A stretch of 64,000 nt of DNA from Acanthornis magna. Its lineage: Eukaryota; Chordata; Aves; Passeriformes; Acanthizidae. Positions 1 to 11,300 of the stretch are shown here, piece after piece. The stretch spans positions 11,518,501 to 11,582,500 of the forward strand of contig JAWUZG010000056.1 in NCBI GenBank assembly GCA_036785705.1, read 5' to 3'. The position numbers were made by a program, and so were the translations under genes. Position 1 is the first letter of the stretch; each line of letters opens with the position of its first letter. The notes under the pieces were generated by a model. The model was not told the origin of the DNA. It was given only the letters and a program-made list of their open reading frames with translations, and made no database searches.

Positions 1-1402
1 TTGTCAATAGACCTTATCCCTGCCATGGCTTGCCAAGCTAGGTAGGGCCAAATAGACACTTTTTCTTCCTCAGCCTGCTCTCCAATTAGGCAATTGGAAT
101 TACTGCTGGAAGGACGAGAGGAATAACTTAACAGTCAGCTATTGCTGCAGAGGCCAAGTTGTCATCTCTGTTCAAGGACAGACCAGGATTACAAGGCCAG
201 GCTGGCTCACTGTGTGCTCATTGTCCTTCCAGCTGATGGGTTGAGACAGCCCAGCATTAAAAGATCATCATCCCAAAAAATCACCTCTGAAGGACCATCC
301 TTCAATATGGCTTTTATATCCTACTTAACATATTAATTTTCTTTAGCATTTATACGCTACTAAATCACATACCCTTCCATGCTTCTCTCACAGCCTGACC
401 ATTTGCATCACTCCATTGTGTGTCACGGTTTCATCCAGGATAGTTGCAGCTGTTACTATGTTTGTATCACTTGTTTTCAGCTTGATCTTCCACCCACTTG
501 TCAATTGCTCAATCCTGGAACAACTGCAACATATGAGGCAAATATTCTATCTGTTGTATTGCCATGGATTTGTTTATTATTCCATTAGCTCCAGAGTATG
601 GTAATTTCTAGTGGGGAGGCCAATTGGTTTATCAGCATAGCCATAATTCACTTGCTTCTGCTAAACAAATCACTAATAGACATCAGACCTAAATTCAGGG
701 CTCTTGTAGTTCCACCAAGCTTGAGTACTGCCAACATCTGTCACTGTGACAGGGCAGCAGGGTGTAAAAGTGCTTTGCATAATATTGTATTAGCATTCAG
801 GGGGCAAAACCCAAACTGTGCAGCAGGTGAAATCAGGTTTGCCATATATTGTAGCTTGAAATGGAATACAGTGTTCCACACAGTTTGCAGGGGACTACAT
901 GTCCTTCTGGCAGATTCACGGCTGAGGAGGGACTTTGGTCTCTGTGCTCAGCACGTGAATCACCAGCTTTCACAGACACTTAGAAAGGTTGTAGTTCATG
1001 GTTGCAATAGGATTAATGCAGTAACATCTTCTGTCCACAGAGTGAGGTGAAATCCAGTGAGATGTACAGCTGAAATTAGAGGCTGTTTGTGTTCTTTTCT
1101 TGCTGGCACTGACTCTTGCAGAGCCCAGGATGATACTGGTCCAGAGGGCACCCAGGTGCAAGAATGGAGTGGCAGGAGAGGCTGCAAGACCTGGCTATTG
1201 ACAAAATATGTGTGTAGGTCCTGGGCTGGTGATGTTTACACAGAACTGAGATGTTTACACCCCTTTCCTCACTAATACTAGCAAATGCTTAAGCATACAA
1301 ATGCCCAAAGCCATCTAAGTGTTTTTAAAGTACATGTGGACAGTGGCAGGCTGAGTTCTGCATAAAGCCAGGCCATGCTAACCTTTGTGGGGTTTCTTGC
1401 AG
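1..1402. other. PEX11A intron / upstream sequence, no exon seen
   Basis: This stretch lies 5' of the PEX11A terminal exon. I looked on the + strand for codons matching the N-terminal part of PEX11A (about 59 residues in human) and saw none, so it is most likely intron and the first coding exons lie left of the window. Open frames here are short and have no recognisable protein character. No repeat family was recognised. Confidence 0.6.
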
Positions 1403-1968
1403 TGTTCAGACTGGGCAACATGGTGCATGCCTTGGTGGCAGCCAGGAGAACTGCAGAGCTGCCAGAGGTGGTTCCTCGCTTCTGCCTCACGGCCTCCCAC
1501 CTGAGCCGGGCCCTGTACTTCATTTGTGACGCGGTGCTGTGGCTGAAGAGCGTTGGGCTCCAGCCGGACATCGACAAACCCAAGTGGCAGAATTGGGGTA
1601 CCAAGTGCTACTACTACTCACTCCTGATTAATCTGGCCAGGGACTGGTATGAGATCTCCTGGAGGCTGGAACAAGCTGCACTGGAAGAAAAGACAAAGGA
1701 GAATTGCTGCTGGCAGAAACACAGTGAGGAGCTAAATGGTGTGAAAAGTGATGGTTTGCACGGTTTTCTCCTCCAGCTCTTTCAGGTACTAAAAAGGAAC
1801 CCTCCTTTGCTGCTGGACTTGGTGAAGAATCTCTGTGACCTCTCAGGCCCTTTGGATTCACTGGGAATCTACAAGACCAACCCAGGAGTGATTGGCTTCT
1901 GCGGCATCCTCTCCTCTCTGGTGGGGATCCTCACATTAGCAAGCCCACATCTGAAGCTGAAACAGTGA
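1403..1968 (+). CDS. PEX11A: Peroxisomal membrane protein PEX11-alpha, terminal coding exon (5' partial)
   Basis: PEX11A is a peroxisomal membrane protein that promotes elongation and division of peroxisomes. The visible exon starts after a ttgcag acceptor (AG at 1401-1402), mid-codon, and ends at TGA 1966-1968. It encodes 187 residues that align along their length with human PEX11A from FRLGN onward. The conserved stretches include YFICD, the WLKSVGL segment, YYYYSLL-like CYYYSLLINLARD, the strongly conserved NPPLLLDLVKNLCD, then PLDSLGIYKTNPGVIG and a hydrophobic C-terminal segment (FCGILSSLVGILTL). The short tail ends LKLKQ, close to human KLKTR. Roughly the first 59 residues are missing because they lie in exons outside the window. 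The right neighbour is PLIN1 in the same orientation, as in mammals. Identification rests on similarity plus synteny; PEX11B/G are less likely given the neighbours. Confidence 0.95.
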
Positions 1969-4468
1969 CATAAAAGGAGCTGCATGGTATGAGGCTGCAG
2001 CTTTGATCATCTGATAGATTTTTATCTTCATATGGCACTTTCGAATGAACACATCTTACAATAACCTCAAGATTAATTTTGTCCTCTGAATAAGTGAATT
2101 CTGCCCTTTTTCCTTCCTTGTGCCTTTGTAGACAAGTTTGGCGCCATGACACAGTCCCTGATGGAGTGGAGATAGGAAAAGACAGAGTAATATTTCACAA
2201 ACAGAAAGAGGACTTGGAACTTGGCTGCTAGATAAGAAAATATTCCTTTATTTTAATACAGGGTTGTGAAATAGCTGCATAGGCAACTGTAATAGGTATA
2301 TGACTCATGACTAATCATGTTTACACTGGAAAGCTTCAATTCACTAATCCAAGATCCCTACAGTCAGATTGTCTGTAGTGGGCTAAGGCAGGTTAGGAGC
2401 TGCATTTAGAATGGCCTGAAGTCAGGGATGAGTGTTCTGATGGGTTTGGGTTGGTGGATCCTGTGTCCTGCAGGCACTGTGTGAGTGCAGTGTGATGGTA
2501 CCTGGAGAATCCGTGGTGTGCACTGGTGGTGCTGGAGCTGTAGTTGAGTGAGTGCCAACACCTGCCCCAAGAAATCTGCACTTTCTTAATTTCCTTTGAT
2601 ACTGTGAGCCAAGGACCATTGGCCAGTGACTCCTGACTCCTCCAGCAGGCCACAGCTGCGGGCTTTGGTGCAGGACAGCACATTAACTCCCAAAGCCTTG
2701 TAATTGCAAGCACAACAATTTTCCATTAATCATATTGTGATAAGGAGCTTGTTTTCCTCTTTAATTTTACATGAAAAATTCCAGTATAATAAGGAGCTTG
2801 GAACTTGCAGTTGAGGAGAGAAGCCTGTCTCAGAGCTCGTTGAGTCAGAAGAGCTGCAAGGCTGTGTTTCTAGTTGTGTAAGCTCCAGGAGGGAAGAGAA
2901 TGGAGATGGTCATGATAATATCAGAATCCTCTGTGAGAAGAAAAGCTTCTTACTAGATCTGGGCATTCATGGTTTAGATTTTCCTATCTGGTGCTCTCTT
3001 ATCCACCCTGCTCATGACCACAAGATTGCTTGTGTGTTCCCTCGCTGGCTGAATGGGTTCAACCATTTGAAAATGCGTCATGTTTGCCCTGCAACTGCGT
3101 TATTGTTCATCACTGATTTCACTGGCAGTGATGCCTGGCAGTGTAACTGGGTTAAAAGAGAAATGCTGTGTCCAGCAGTCTAGCATGGCAGGCAGTTTTT
3201 GCTGCTCCTGACTTTGCAGAGTAGCAGTTTGACACCATCTGAGAAAAAAATTGCACATTATATAAGGGATAAAGTTAACATTTTTCTTTATCAGAGTTAG
3301 CCCTGTGTGTTCTGCTGCTTCCTGGTGTAAGAACTCCTTGTTTAATCTGTCAAGAAGATGTGAACAGACTACTCTAACCTGGACCAAGGTGCTCTCTTAT
3401 TATTTCTGATGCTATCTAAAAACAGAAATTAAAAGGTGCGGGTCTCCTTTATTAAAAGACAAGGGATATGGAATTAAGTAGGCAGGTGGGGCAGTGCTCC
3501 AGTTTACCTGAAGTTTTTGTGGTTGGGCTTGGAATTACTTCCAGTTTGAATATGAAGTGGTAGCCTGTCAATGAAGTGTTTGAAAAGAAAGAGGTTGCTG
3601 GGCAGGATAATTAAGTGTGTTTGAAGACCAGATGTGGCCTTCAGCAGCTCTTCTTTTTAATATGGAAATGAATAGTTTTAAAAGTAGAGCATACTGGCAG
3701 TTCAGGCCATAATGAAGCATTGTGCATGGGATATGTTGTATTCAAGGCTTCCTCTCCTTTATAACAATGGAATTTTTTTGTTTAATTCTCCATTTGTCTT
3801 TCATCTCCTGGCAGTGAGGAACCCATCCCTCCCTTGGTCAGATTTGATCATTATCCCAGTGTGTAGCAATCCCTGGAAGGAAGGAAGAGGATCTGACAGT
3901 GGAGGTTTGACCACCTTTTGTCTACAGAATTCCATCTTATTGCAAAAAATGTGTTTTCGGTCCCCCTCAGGGGAGCTCTCAGATGCAAAATACTTCACAA
4001 AATACTTTCACTGGTTTGCAAACTGCTTTCTCTTTCTCTCTTACACTTTGCAGGGAAAGGCATTGATAGAGTGATGTAACCCAATCTACACCTCCCTGTG
4101 CCCTGCAGGCAAACACTGTGCAAAGCCCTGAGCCAGGCTTTGATGTCTCTCCTGTAGGGACTGGTGTGGATTAGCACGTAGAGCCTTAATGTGGGAAATG
4201 GGGGGTGAGTTCTGAGCCTGTCTCAGCCCTGCCTGTCCCATTCTCCATGATGCAGGCTGGAACATAGAGTAGTACCTCTGTTTACTGGATGTTAAGCACT
4301 AATATTTGCCTTCTGCTCCCCAGCTGGAGGTTGGTGATTTAAGGTACCTTAATATAATGTGACTGAAGCCATAGGATCATGATCATATGGAGAAAATCCT
4401 TTTAGTGCCTTTTTTTGTATGTTTCTAATACAGCAGTTGGAGTAAGAACAAGATTTTTGAACATGATC

Positions 4469-4474
4469 AATAAA
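4469..4474 (+). terminator. Candidate poly(A) signal of PEX11A
   Basis: AATAAA is followed within 15-35 bases by GT-rich sequence (gatgagtgtgacactgtg and a tgtgtgtg tract), the usual downstream element arrangement. It is about 2.5 kb past the PEX11A stop. The alternative at 5377-5382 cannot be excluded. Confidence 0.45.
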
Positions 4475-5442
4475 CTGTGATGAGTGTGACACTGTGTCTG
4501 TGTGTGTAACTTGGACGGTGATGTAAAGAGATGCTGAAGGAGGGAGGATTCCTCCCATCTCTGAATTTTATGAAGGGAGTTGAGTTCTAGAGCTTTCCTT
4601 TTGCAGTAGCCAACAGGCAGCCAGATTCATCCAACTAATTTAGAATCATCCTTTCAGCTGCAAAAACATTAAGAAGTACATGAGTATCAGGTAAAACTGC
4701 ATCCATAGAATGCCCTGAAACAAGGTGATGTTTTGGAATTGCCATCAGTTGCCCTGGAGTACCAGCAATGAGGGCTGGAGCCTTATGGCCAGTGTAGGCA
4801 TAGCTGGCTGAAAGGAACAGGGGCACCTCCATTTCAGTATCTTACAGACAGCCTTTCATTTGCATGGTCATGGTTTAATGACAAATGCCAGTTCAGGCAG
4901 GGAACAAAGGCTAACATCTCGGGCAGAGGTGGCAAGGGATGGAGCCAGGATAACCTTTAAACTGAGCTCACTGTTAGCTCCTACCCCCTGCAGTGAGAGT
5001 CTTGCAAACTTGGAAGCTCCAAAATGTCAGCTGCTGAACAATGTATAAAGCTTGGCATTCAGGAATGCTTTAGCAAGAGTTTCCTTCTGGATTAATGGCC
5101 TCATACACATTTTGTAATGGAAACAGTAGGAGAGTGGTCATCTTCTCCTCTGCTTACAGACAAGGCCTTCCTTACATTGACACTGTGCTTGGCATGACAT
5201 TTCAAGGAATATGTGAGCCATTGGAGATTCCCAGGTGAGTGTCAAGAACAGCCAAAGGTTAAAAACAAACATCTCCAGGGAGATACCAAATGAACCGGTT
5301 GTGTAGAGGAAGTGTGATTAGGGGAGGGTGTGAGTAGTCTTCAAGTGTATAAAAGCTTTTCTGACAAGAGCAAGGTAATAAATCAGTCTCTAAATCCATG
5401 CAGGAGGTAATACATTTATGTTGCAGCAAAGAATTAAATAAC

Positions 5443-5458
5443 TTTTTTTTTTTTTTTT
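5443..5458 (-). repeat. Poly(T) run (poly(A) on minus strand)
   Basis: Sixteen consecutive T. Such a run can be the tail of a retroposed minus-strand insertion extending to the right. The adjoining sequence matches no repeat I recognise and target-site duplications were not found, so it may be a plain homopolymer. Confidence 0.5.
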
Positions 5459-6639
5459 AACTGCAAGTAAATCTGAATAGATTGCCCAGGAGGACGGTCC
5501 TTATAAAGAAACATAAAGAAACTGGACTGACATTTGTCAGCAGTGGTTATGGGGTTGCTGATCCTGCACGGAAATGAACCGGGTACCTCTCCAGACCAAA
5601 GTGTAAAGGTGCCTTGCAGGGCTTTGGGGATCTGTCTCATCCCCTCACCATGGTATATTGAGTACAGAGCAGACTGCAGAGACAGGGGTGTGAAACTTCT
5701 TCCCTGCATCCTGCAGATCCACTGAGCTCTAAACGTTGCCTGCAGGAGCACAGGAAGTGTTTCTGGTGCCAGCTGGAGTGGTGGGACAGGGAGGCTGTGG
5801 TACCATTGCCCTGCAGAGCCAGGGCTGGCACAGCCTTTGCCCCAGAGGAAGAGGAGGGGATGAGCACAGGCGTTAGTAGGGCAAAGGCTGTGTTGGCTGT
5901 TGCTCCTGACTCCAGCCAAGGCAGAGAGGAGGTTGCCATGCCCTCTGCACTTTTAGCCAGGCCAGCAGGGCTGGAAAAAGTCTCAGTGCCAAGAGAGCAG
6001 ACTTTGAAGCAGGCTGGTGCCCTTTGTCCCGCTGTCTCAAGGGCAGTGACTGACCCCAGCACCCAGCTGGAGGCAGCCCAGCACATTCATGTGCCTCTGT
6101 ACCCAGCCAGCAAGGCAGGCACAGCCCTGGGCTGGGAGCAAACTCTGGGCTCTTTGGGAAGAAGAGGGGGTATTTTCCTGCCATCTGTGGCTTTCCCATA
6201 GCCCTGGAAATTCTCCCACCCTCATGTACGAGCAATGCAGCCAGGAGCAGGGAGCCACAGAGCCGTGTTGGGTGCTCACCTCTGTGTCCTACATGGGGGT
6301 GCTGGGCAGCTGTGGGCATTCTGACCCACATGCCAAGGGTCTCCCTCCCTCGTGCCAGCTGGTCCAGGACACATAGCAGCCTTGGACCTCTCATCTGCAC
6401 TGATCCTCCTGATTATTGCCTTGTCCTCTGGCATTTGTCCTCTTTCCACCACGTTGTCCTCGTCTCATCAGTGTGGCTCATCCGTAGTCAATAACCAAGA
6501 GCAGGCATAGCCTGATACAGGTGGTGTGGGTTTTTTTCAGTCAGTACCACAAACAGATTTGTTAATGATGGTGTGAATCTTCAGTATGCCTCCTGAGCAG
6601 CATGGCAGGTCAAGGAGGGCAGTTGTTCTACAAAGCATC

Positions 6640-7035
6640 TGTGAGTCCACATTTGGGGAACCGTGTCCTGTTTTGGTCCCACCATCACCGGAGAGATCTT
6701 GACTAGAGTCCAGCCGAGGATCATTGAGTGGGTAAGGCATTTAGGGGCATGGAGCACAAACTCTGCTCAGAGGTGCACAGAGCAAGGATAGACGTCAGGC
6801 ACAAATTGCAACAGAGAAAATTCCACCTGGGCATAAGGAAAAAATGGTTTAACCATTAGTATGGTTAGCACAGGAACTGGGCCCCAGAGAGAGGGGAATC
6901 TTCTCCCTGGAGATTTTTAAGACTGGACAAGACCTAGAGTAGCCTGATCTGGCTTTGAGGGTAGCCCTGCTTTGAGCAAGAGTTGAAGGAGGTGATCTCC
7001 AGAGATCACTTCCAACCTGATCTTTTTCTCCATCT
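6640..7035 (+). mobile_element. CR1 LINE, degraded 3' end
   Basis: The segment follows the CR1 3' consensus in order: a block resembling 'ccacatttgg...gtcctgttttgg', a block about fragment hosts ending 'gcacaaattgcaacag', 'aaattccacctgggcataagg', 'tctccctggagatttttaaga', 'ctggacaagacct', 'gccctgctttgagca', and 'ggtgatctccagagatcact' with 'ttccaacctga' at the end. CR1 is the dominant avian LINE. The copy is 5'-truncated, internally deleted and lacks the intact terminal octamer repeats, so it is an old, inactive fragment. The left boundary is approximate. Confidence 0.87.
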
Positions 7036-8370
7036 GTGTCTACCCCAAATGCCTAGAGCTTTCCTAATGTAGTGTCTGCCCGGACTGTCAGCTAAAGCCT
7101 TCTCACCAAAAGCCTCATGAATCATCTTAGAAATTGCAAACCTAGCTGGACCAGATTGTTTCAAGCAGAATACGTCCCCCCCATGTCTGCCTTCTGCTCC
7201 TTGTGTTTAGTAAACTCTCAGGGGAGAAACCATGTTCTTGGTCTATGCTAGGTTTCCCAACAGGATCATATCCTGATCAATCATGAGGCATAACAGGGCT
7301 TACAGAAATACAGGAAGGTTTTAATCTCTTAGGAAACCCTGCCTGGTTCTTCACCTTCTCCCTGTCTGCTCATGATCTGTTGCTTTTGAGGTGGTGAAGT
7401 CCAAGGGCAGCTTCTTCTCATCTTCTGTGGAAGGAGCAGTGTCAAATCCCCGGATCATTTCAGCCATGCTGCAGCTTTTGGACTCTGCAGGGAAGGTGAC
7501 AAAGGGGATTTTCTGCCGTCATCTGTTCCCAATTACGGTGGTTTCAGGGAGCTCCTTGGCCCGGTTCCACCGCAATCCGTCAGCTCCCAAGCCCACGCAA
7601 CTGGGAGGTGGGGCCTCGTGGTGGTGGTAGTGGCCAGAGCACCGTGCATCACCCTCACAGGACCCGGTGTGAAGGGACAGTGCAGCCACCACTCTCTGCT
7701 CTGCTCTGCTCTGCTCTGTTGGGGACAGGCTGGCCCTCGGTGAGTAGTCTGTGCCCACTGGGTGCTCTGGGACAGCTTCACTGGGACCAGGGAGAAAGAG
7801 GAGGGATCACCCATTCTTTCTAGATTTCCAGAATTTCATCTGCTGCTAAGAAAAGAGGGTCTGTGCTGGGGCTGAGAGCTGGAGCTGTATTTTCACAGGG
7901 ATGAGTGCTTGCACTACTAGCAGATGTGTGCGAGGGGGATGCTCACCTCAGCTGGACATCTCACCACATCCCTACCCACTGCTCTTCTATCTGCTCCTGT
8001 CCTGCCTTCTTACCCCTTCTCAGCCAAAGTCCATTCTCATGCATGTCTATTAGCATCCTGGTTACTCTGATTGACTTTGCTAGCGTCCTTTATCCTGCCT
8101 GTACCATAACCTCTCCAAACCAGATGCTTCTCAACTATTTTTTTGTATCTCTGGGTGATAAGGCACACAAGCAGGGAGGGCTGCACAGAGGCTTTGGTTT
8201 TACAGTTTAACTGGTAAAAAGTCAAGCATTGGGCAATGTCATGTCCATTGCACCCACGGGAGGTGTGTGTCAGCCCAGCTGCTGTGCTTGGGGAGTGCAG
8301 GAGTGCGGGGGGAGCCCGAGTCCAGCCCTGTCTTCAGGCAGAGTCTGCGGCTCCCAACCTTGCTTTGCAG
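7036..8370. other. Region upstream of the PLIN1 start exon
   Basis: This should contain PLIN1 promoter and one or more non-coding 5' exons, but I could not place a transcription start. Visible features are a short CTCTG tract near 7690-7717 and a C/EBP-like near-palindrome at 8228-8237 (attgggcaat). The latter is suggestive only, C/EBP being a known adipocyte regulator. The exon carrying the start codon is entered through an acceptor ending at 8370. Confidence 0.45.
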
Positions 8371-8384
8371 GTGGATGCGCCACA

Positions 8385-11300
8385 ATGACCGTGAAGAAGA
8401 CTCAGGCTCTGCAGAATGGAAGTGCCAAGGTGGGTGCAGGGAAAGGGAGAGAGAGGAGGGCAGAGATGTACCAAGGGGGCCAGGTAATGTGCATTGACTC
8501 TGCTGGATGAACACCAGCCACATCTCACGCTGTCGCACATGTCCCTGTGTTAGCTTTACACAGATCTTTACCTGCAGTAGTATAGAGCATCACCAAAGGG
8601 AAAGGATAAACCTTTTTGCTTGCTTGAAATTAAATAGTTCAGATTCAAAAAAGTTAACCTTGAGTGGAAGGGGAGGTTGAGTGATAGCTGCCAGCTGTGC
8701 CTGTCCTTCATCTATGCCCCATTTAGTCCCCAAACCTCCAGCAGTCATGGAGGTTTCCACCAGGGTGGAGGGAGCACCTAAACAGTTGGGCTTGGGACAC
8801 TGGAGGAGTAGGGACTGCATCCCCTGGGACACTGCCTGTGGTGTCCCTGCTCCCTCAGTGGCAGCAGCCAGCCTGCTTGTCCTTACACAACACACCTGGG
8901 AGACCCTCAGTGAGGTTTGAGAATTGGCCTCCTCCTCCTGCGCAAGCTGAGTTCCTCTGATCACGACAACTCACCAAGAGCAGAATGCGGGCAGTGGGGC
9001 ATTCCCCAGGGAAGGGCTGCTGGCTCACCCATGTCCATCTGCCACGTGCAGGAGAACGTGCTGCAGAGGGTGCTGCAGCTGCCAGTGGTGAGCTCGACCT
9101 GCGAGAGCCTGCAGAGGACCTACAGCAGCACCAAGGAGGCGCACCCGCTGATGGCCTCGGTGTGCCAGGTGTACGAGCGGGGCGTGCAGGGCGCCGGTGC
9201 CCTGGCCATGTGGGGCATGGAGCCCGTGGTGCGCCGGCTGGAGCCGCAGTGTGAGTCCACATGCAGGGAGACGTGGCAGGGGGACCCACCAGAGCCTGCC
9301 CTGGTGGGACAGCAGGGCTGGCACAGCCCCAGTGCTTTTCTAATCACACTTTTGCCCACGGCAGTCGCTGTGGCCAACAACCTGGCTTGCCGGGGCTTGG
9401 ACCACCTAGAGGAGAAGATCCCTGCCCTCCAGTACCCTGTCGACAAGGTAAGTCACAGGCAGGACAATTTGGGACCCCACAGTACACCTCCTTTAGTCTC
9501 GTAGTCTTGTTTCTGGATGGTGAAGGGCTGCTGGCTGGGAAACAAGGCAGCATCTCTAAGTGAGGGCTCCTCCAGCCCAAAGGATGGTTGGGGCTCCCAA
9601 ATATAAATCAGCAATGTCCTGTGTCCCATGCCTGTCAGCTACCTCCAGCCCACGTTGGAGAGAGCTGTTATGCCCCTCTTGGAGCTGTTTACTGGCATGG
9701 ACATGGCTGGCATCCCTGTGGTCCCTCTGGCTGTCCCATGCCACCCCAAGCACACCAGCGGGGCTGTTCTCCATCTCTCTGCCCACAGCTCGCATCTGAA
9801 CTGAAGGACACCATCTCCTGCCCTCTCCAAAGTGCCAAAAGCACTATTGGCAGCTCCATGGATAAGATCATAGAGCTGGCAGCAGAGGGCTATGAGGCCA
9901 CCAAGAGCACAGTGGAAACGACAGCCAAGTACACGAGAAGGAACTCAGTGACCCAGATGGCAGCTGCGGGGGTCGACACAGCCCTGGGAGGGCTGGAGAA
10001 GCTGATGGAATACCTGTTGCCAGAGGAGGATGAAGAAGCAGGTAGTCCTGATGCCCAAATCCCCTCTGGGTTTTGGTGTCTGGTGACAACTATCTAGGTG
10101 GCTCCTCATTTGTGGGGTGCATGGGGCAGGATGCAGCCCCTGGATTTTGTCAAAAGGCTGCCTAGGAGGGTTGTCCCACCAGGATGCAACCCTACTACCA
10201 TTCTTCTGTCTGTACTCTTCTGCCTTTAGATCAGAAGCCCAAAAAGAAACATCTGTCAACACCAAAGGCCTCCCAGCAGAAGCCCAGCACTCCCAGTGCT
10301 CCCAGTGCTCCTAGTCCTCCCAGAGCTCCCAGTGCTCCCAGTGCTCCCAGAGCTCCCAGTGCTCCCAGTGCACCCAGCACACCCAGCACTCGCAGCTCTC
10401 CCAGCACTCGCAGCACTCCCAGCACTCCCAGTGCTCCCAGTGCTCCCTGTGCTCCCAGCACTCACAGCGCTCCCAGTTCTCCCAGTGCTTCCAGTGCTCC
10501 CAGCACCCTGGGCCGGATTGGCGCCTTGGTCAGCACCGTGTCCCACCGCGCTTACCAGCAAACCACCCAAAGCCTCCAGCGTGCCAAAACCAAAGGGCAG
10601 GAGCTGGCGTCCTGGATCCCCATCCTGGTGAGTGCCAGAACCCACCTGCTGGCTTCCTGCTCCCCCACATCCTCTGTTAAGTGGATTCTGCTTTCAGATG
10701 AGACATTTCAGGCTCCTTGGAGCAAATCCGAGAGCAGAGTACGTTTCCCCTGCTCAGCAGGACAAGCTGGGGCTGGCGGTTCCTGCGTGATGTTCACACA
10801 TAACCATGTACCACATTAGTGGGACAAGTTATTTTTAGCAGGCTCCCAGTGTGTAATTGTTGATTTATGGCCTTGCCATAACATCCTTCCTAAAGAAAAA
10901 AGCCCCTGCAGAGACCCAGAGGGGATGGGGAGAAGGAGGTTCCTTTCCTACCCCATACTGCAGTGGGAACATCTTCCCTGGCCTGTGCCAAAATCCCAGG
11001 GCTCCCATCTGCCCTCAGGGTTCCTCCCCAGATGCACAAATGAACTCCCTGCTCCCTGTGCACCCCTGTGAAATCCTCAGGCTAAGCAGGATGGAGTGGA
11101 TGGCACCAGCCAGCTCCCTCTGAGCGGTGGCTTTTCGCTCCCCTTCCAGGGCAGCCTGGCCAAGCCCAGTGTCCCCCCAGCCCCACAGGCCCGCAGGGAT
11201 GGGCAGGGCAGCACGGGCTGGCTGAGCCAGCAGCAGAGCAAGGCACCGGAGCAGAAGAAGGAGAAGGCAGGGAAGAAAAACACCAACCATGCCAAGGTAT

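Larger units (their letters stand above)
1969..6639. other. PEX11A 3' UTR and PEX11A-PLIN1 spacer
   Basis: No coding exon is supported here. The left part is presumably PEX11A 3' UTR. A candidate poly(A) signal at 4469-4474 followed by GT-rich sequence would make it about 2.5 kb, and a second AATAAA lies at 5377-5382. A run of 16 T occupies 5443-5458. The stretch 5500-6400 is open in several frames on both strands, which reflects base composition. No family was recognised in any of these frames. Confidence 0.5.

Noticed and set aside
5434..6400. Overlapping open frames of 130-175 codons on both strands
   Set aside because: They are caused by GC-rich composition. No domain, no splice-consistent gene model and no match to genes known between PEX11A and PLIN1.
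7351..7467. 38-codon minus-strand open frame starting MAEMIRGFDTAPS
   Set aside because: It looks protein-like by eye but is short, without neighbours, splice partners or any family I recognise.
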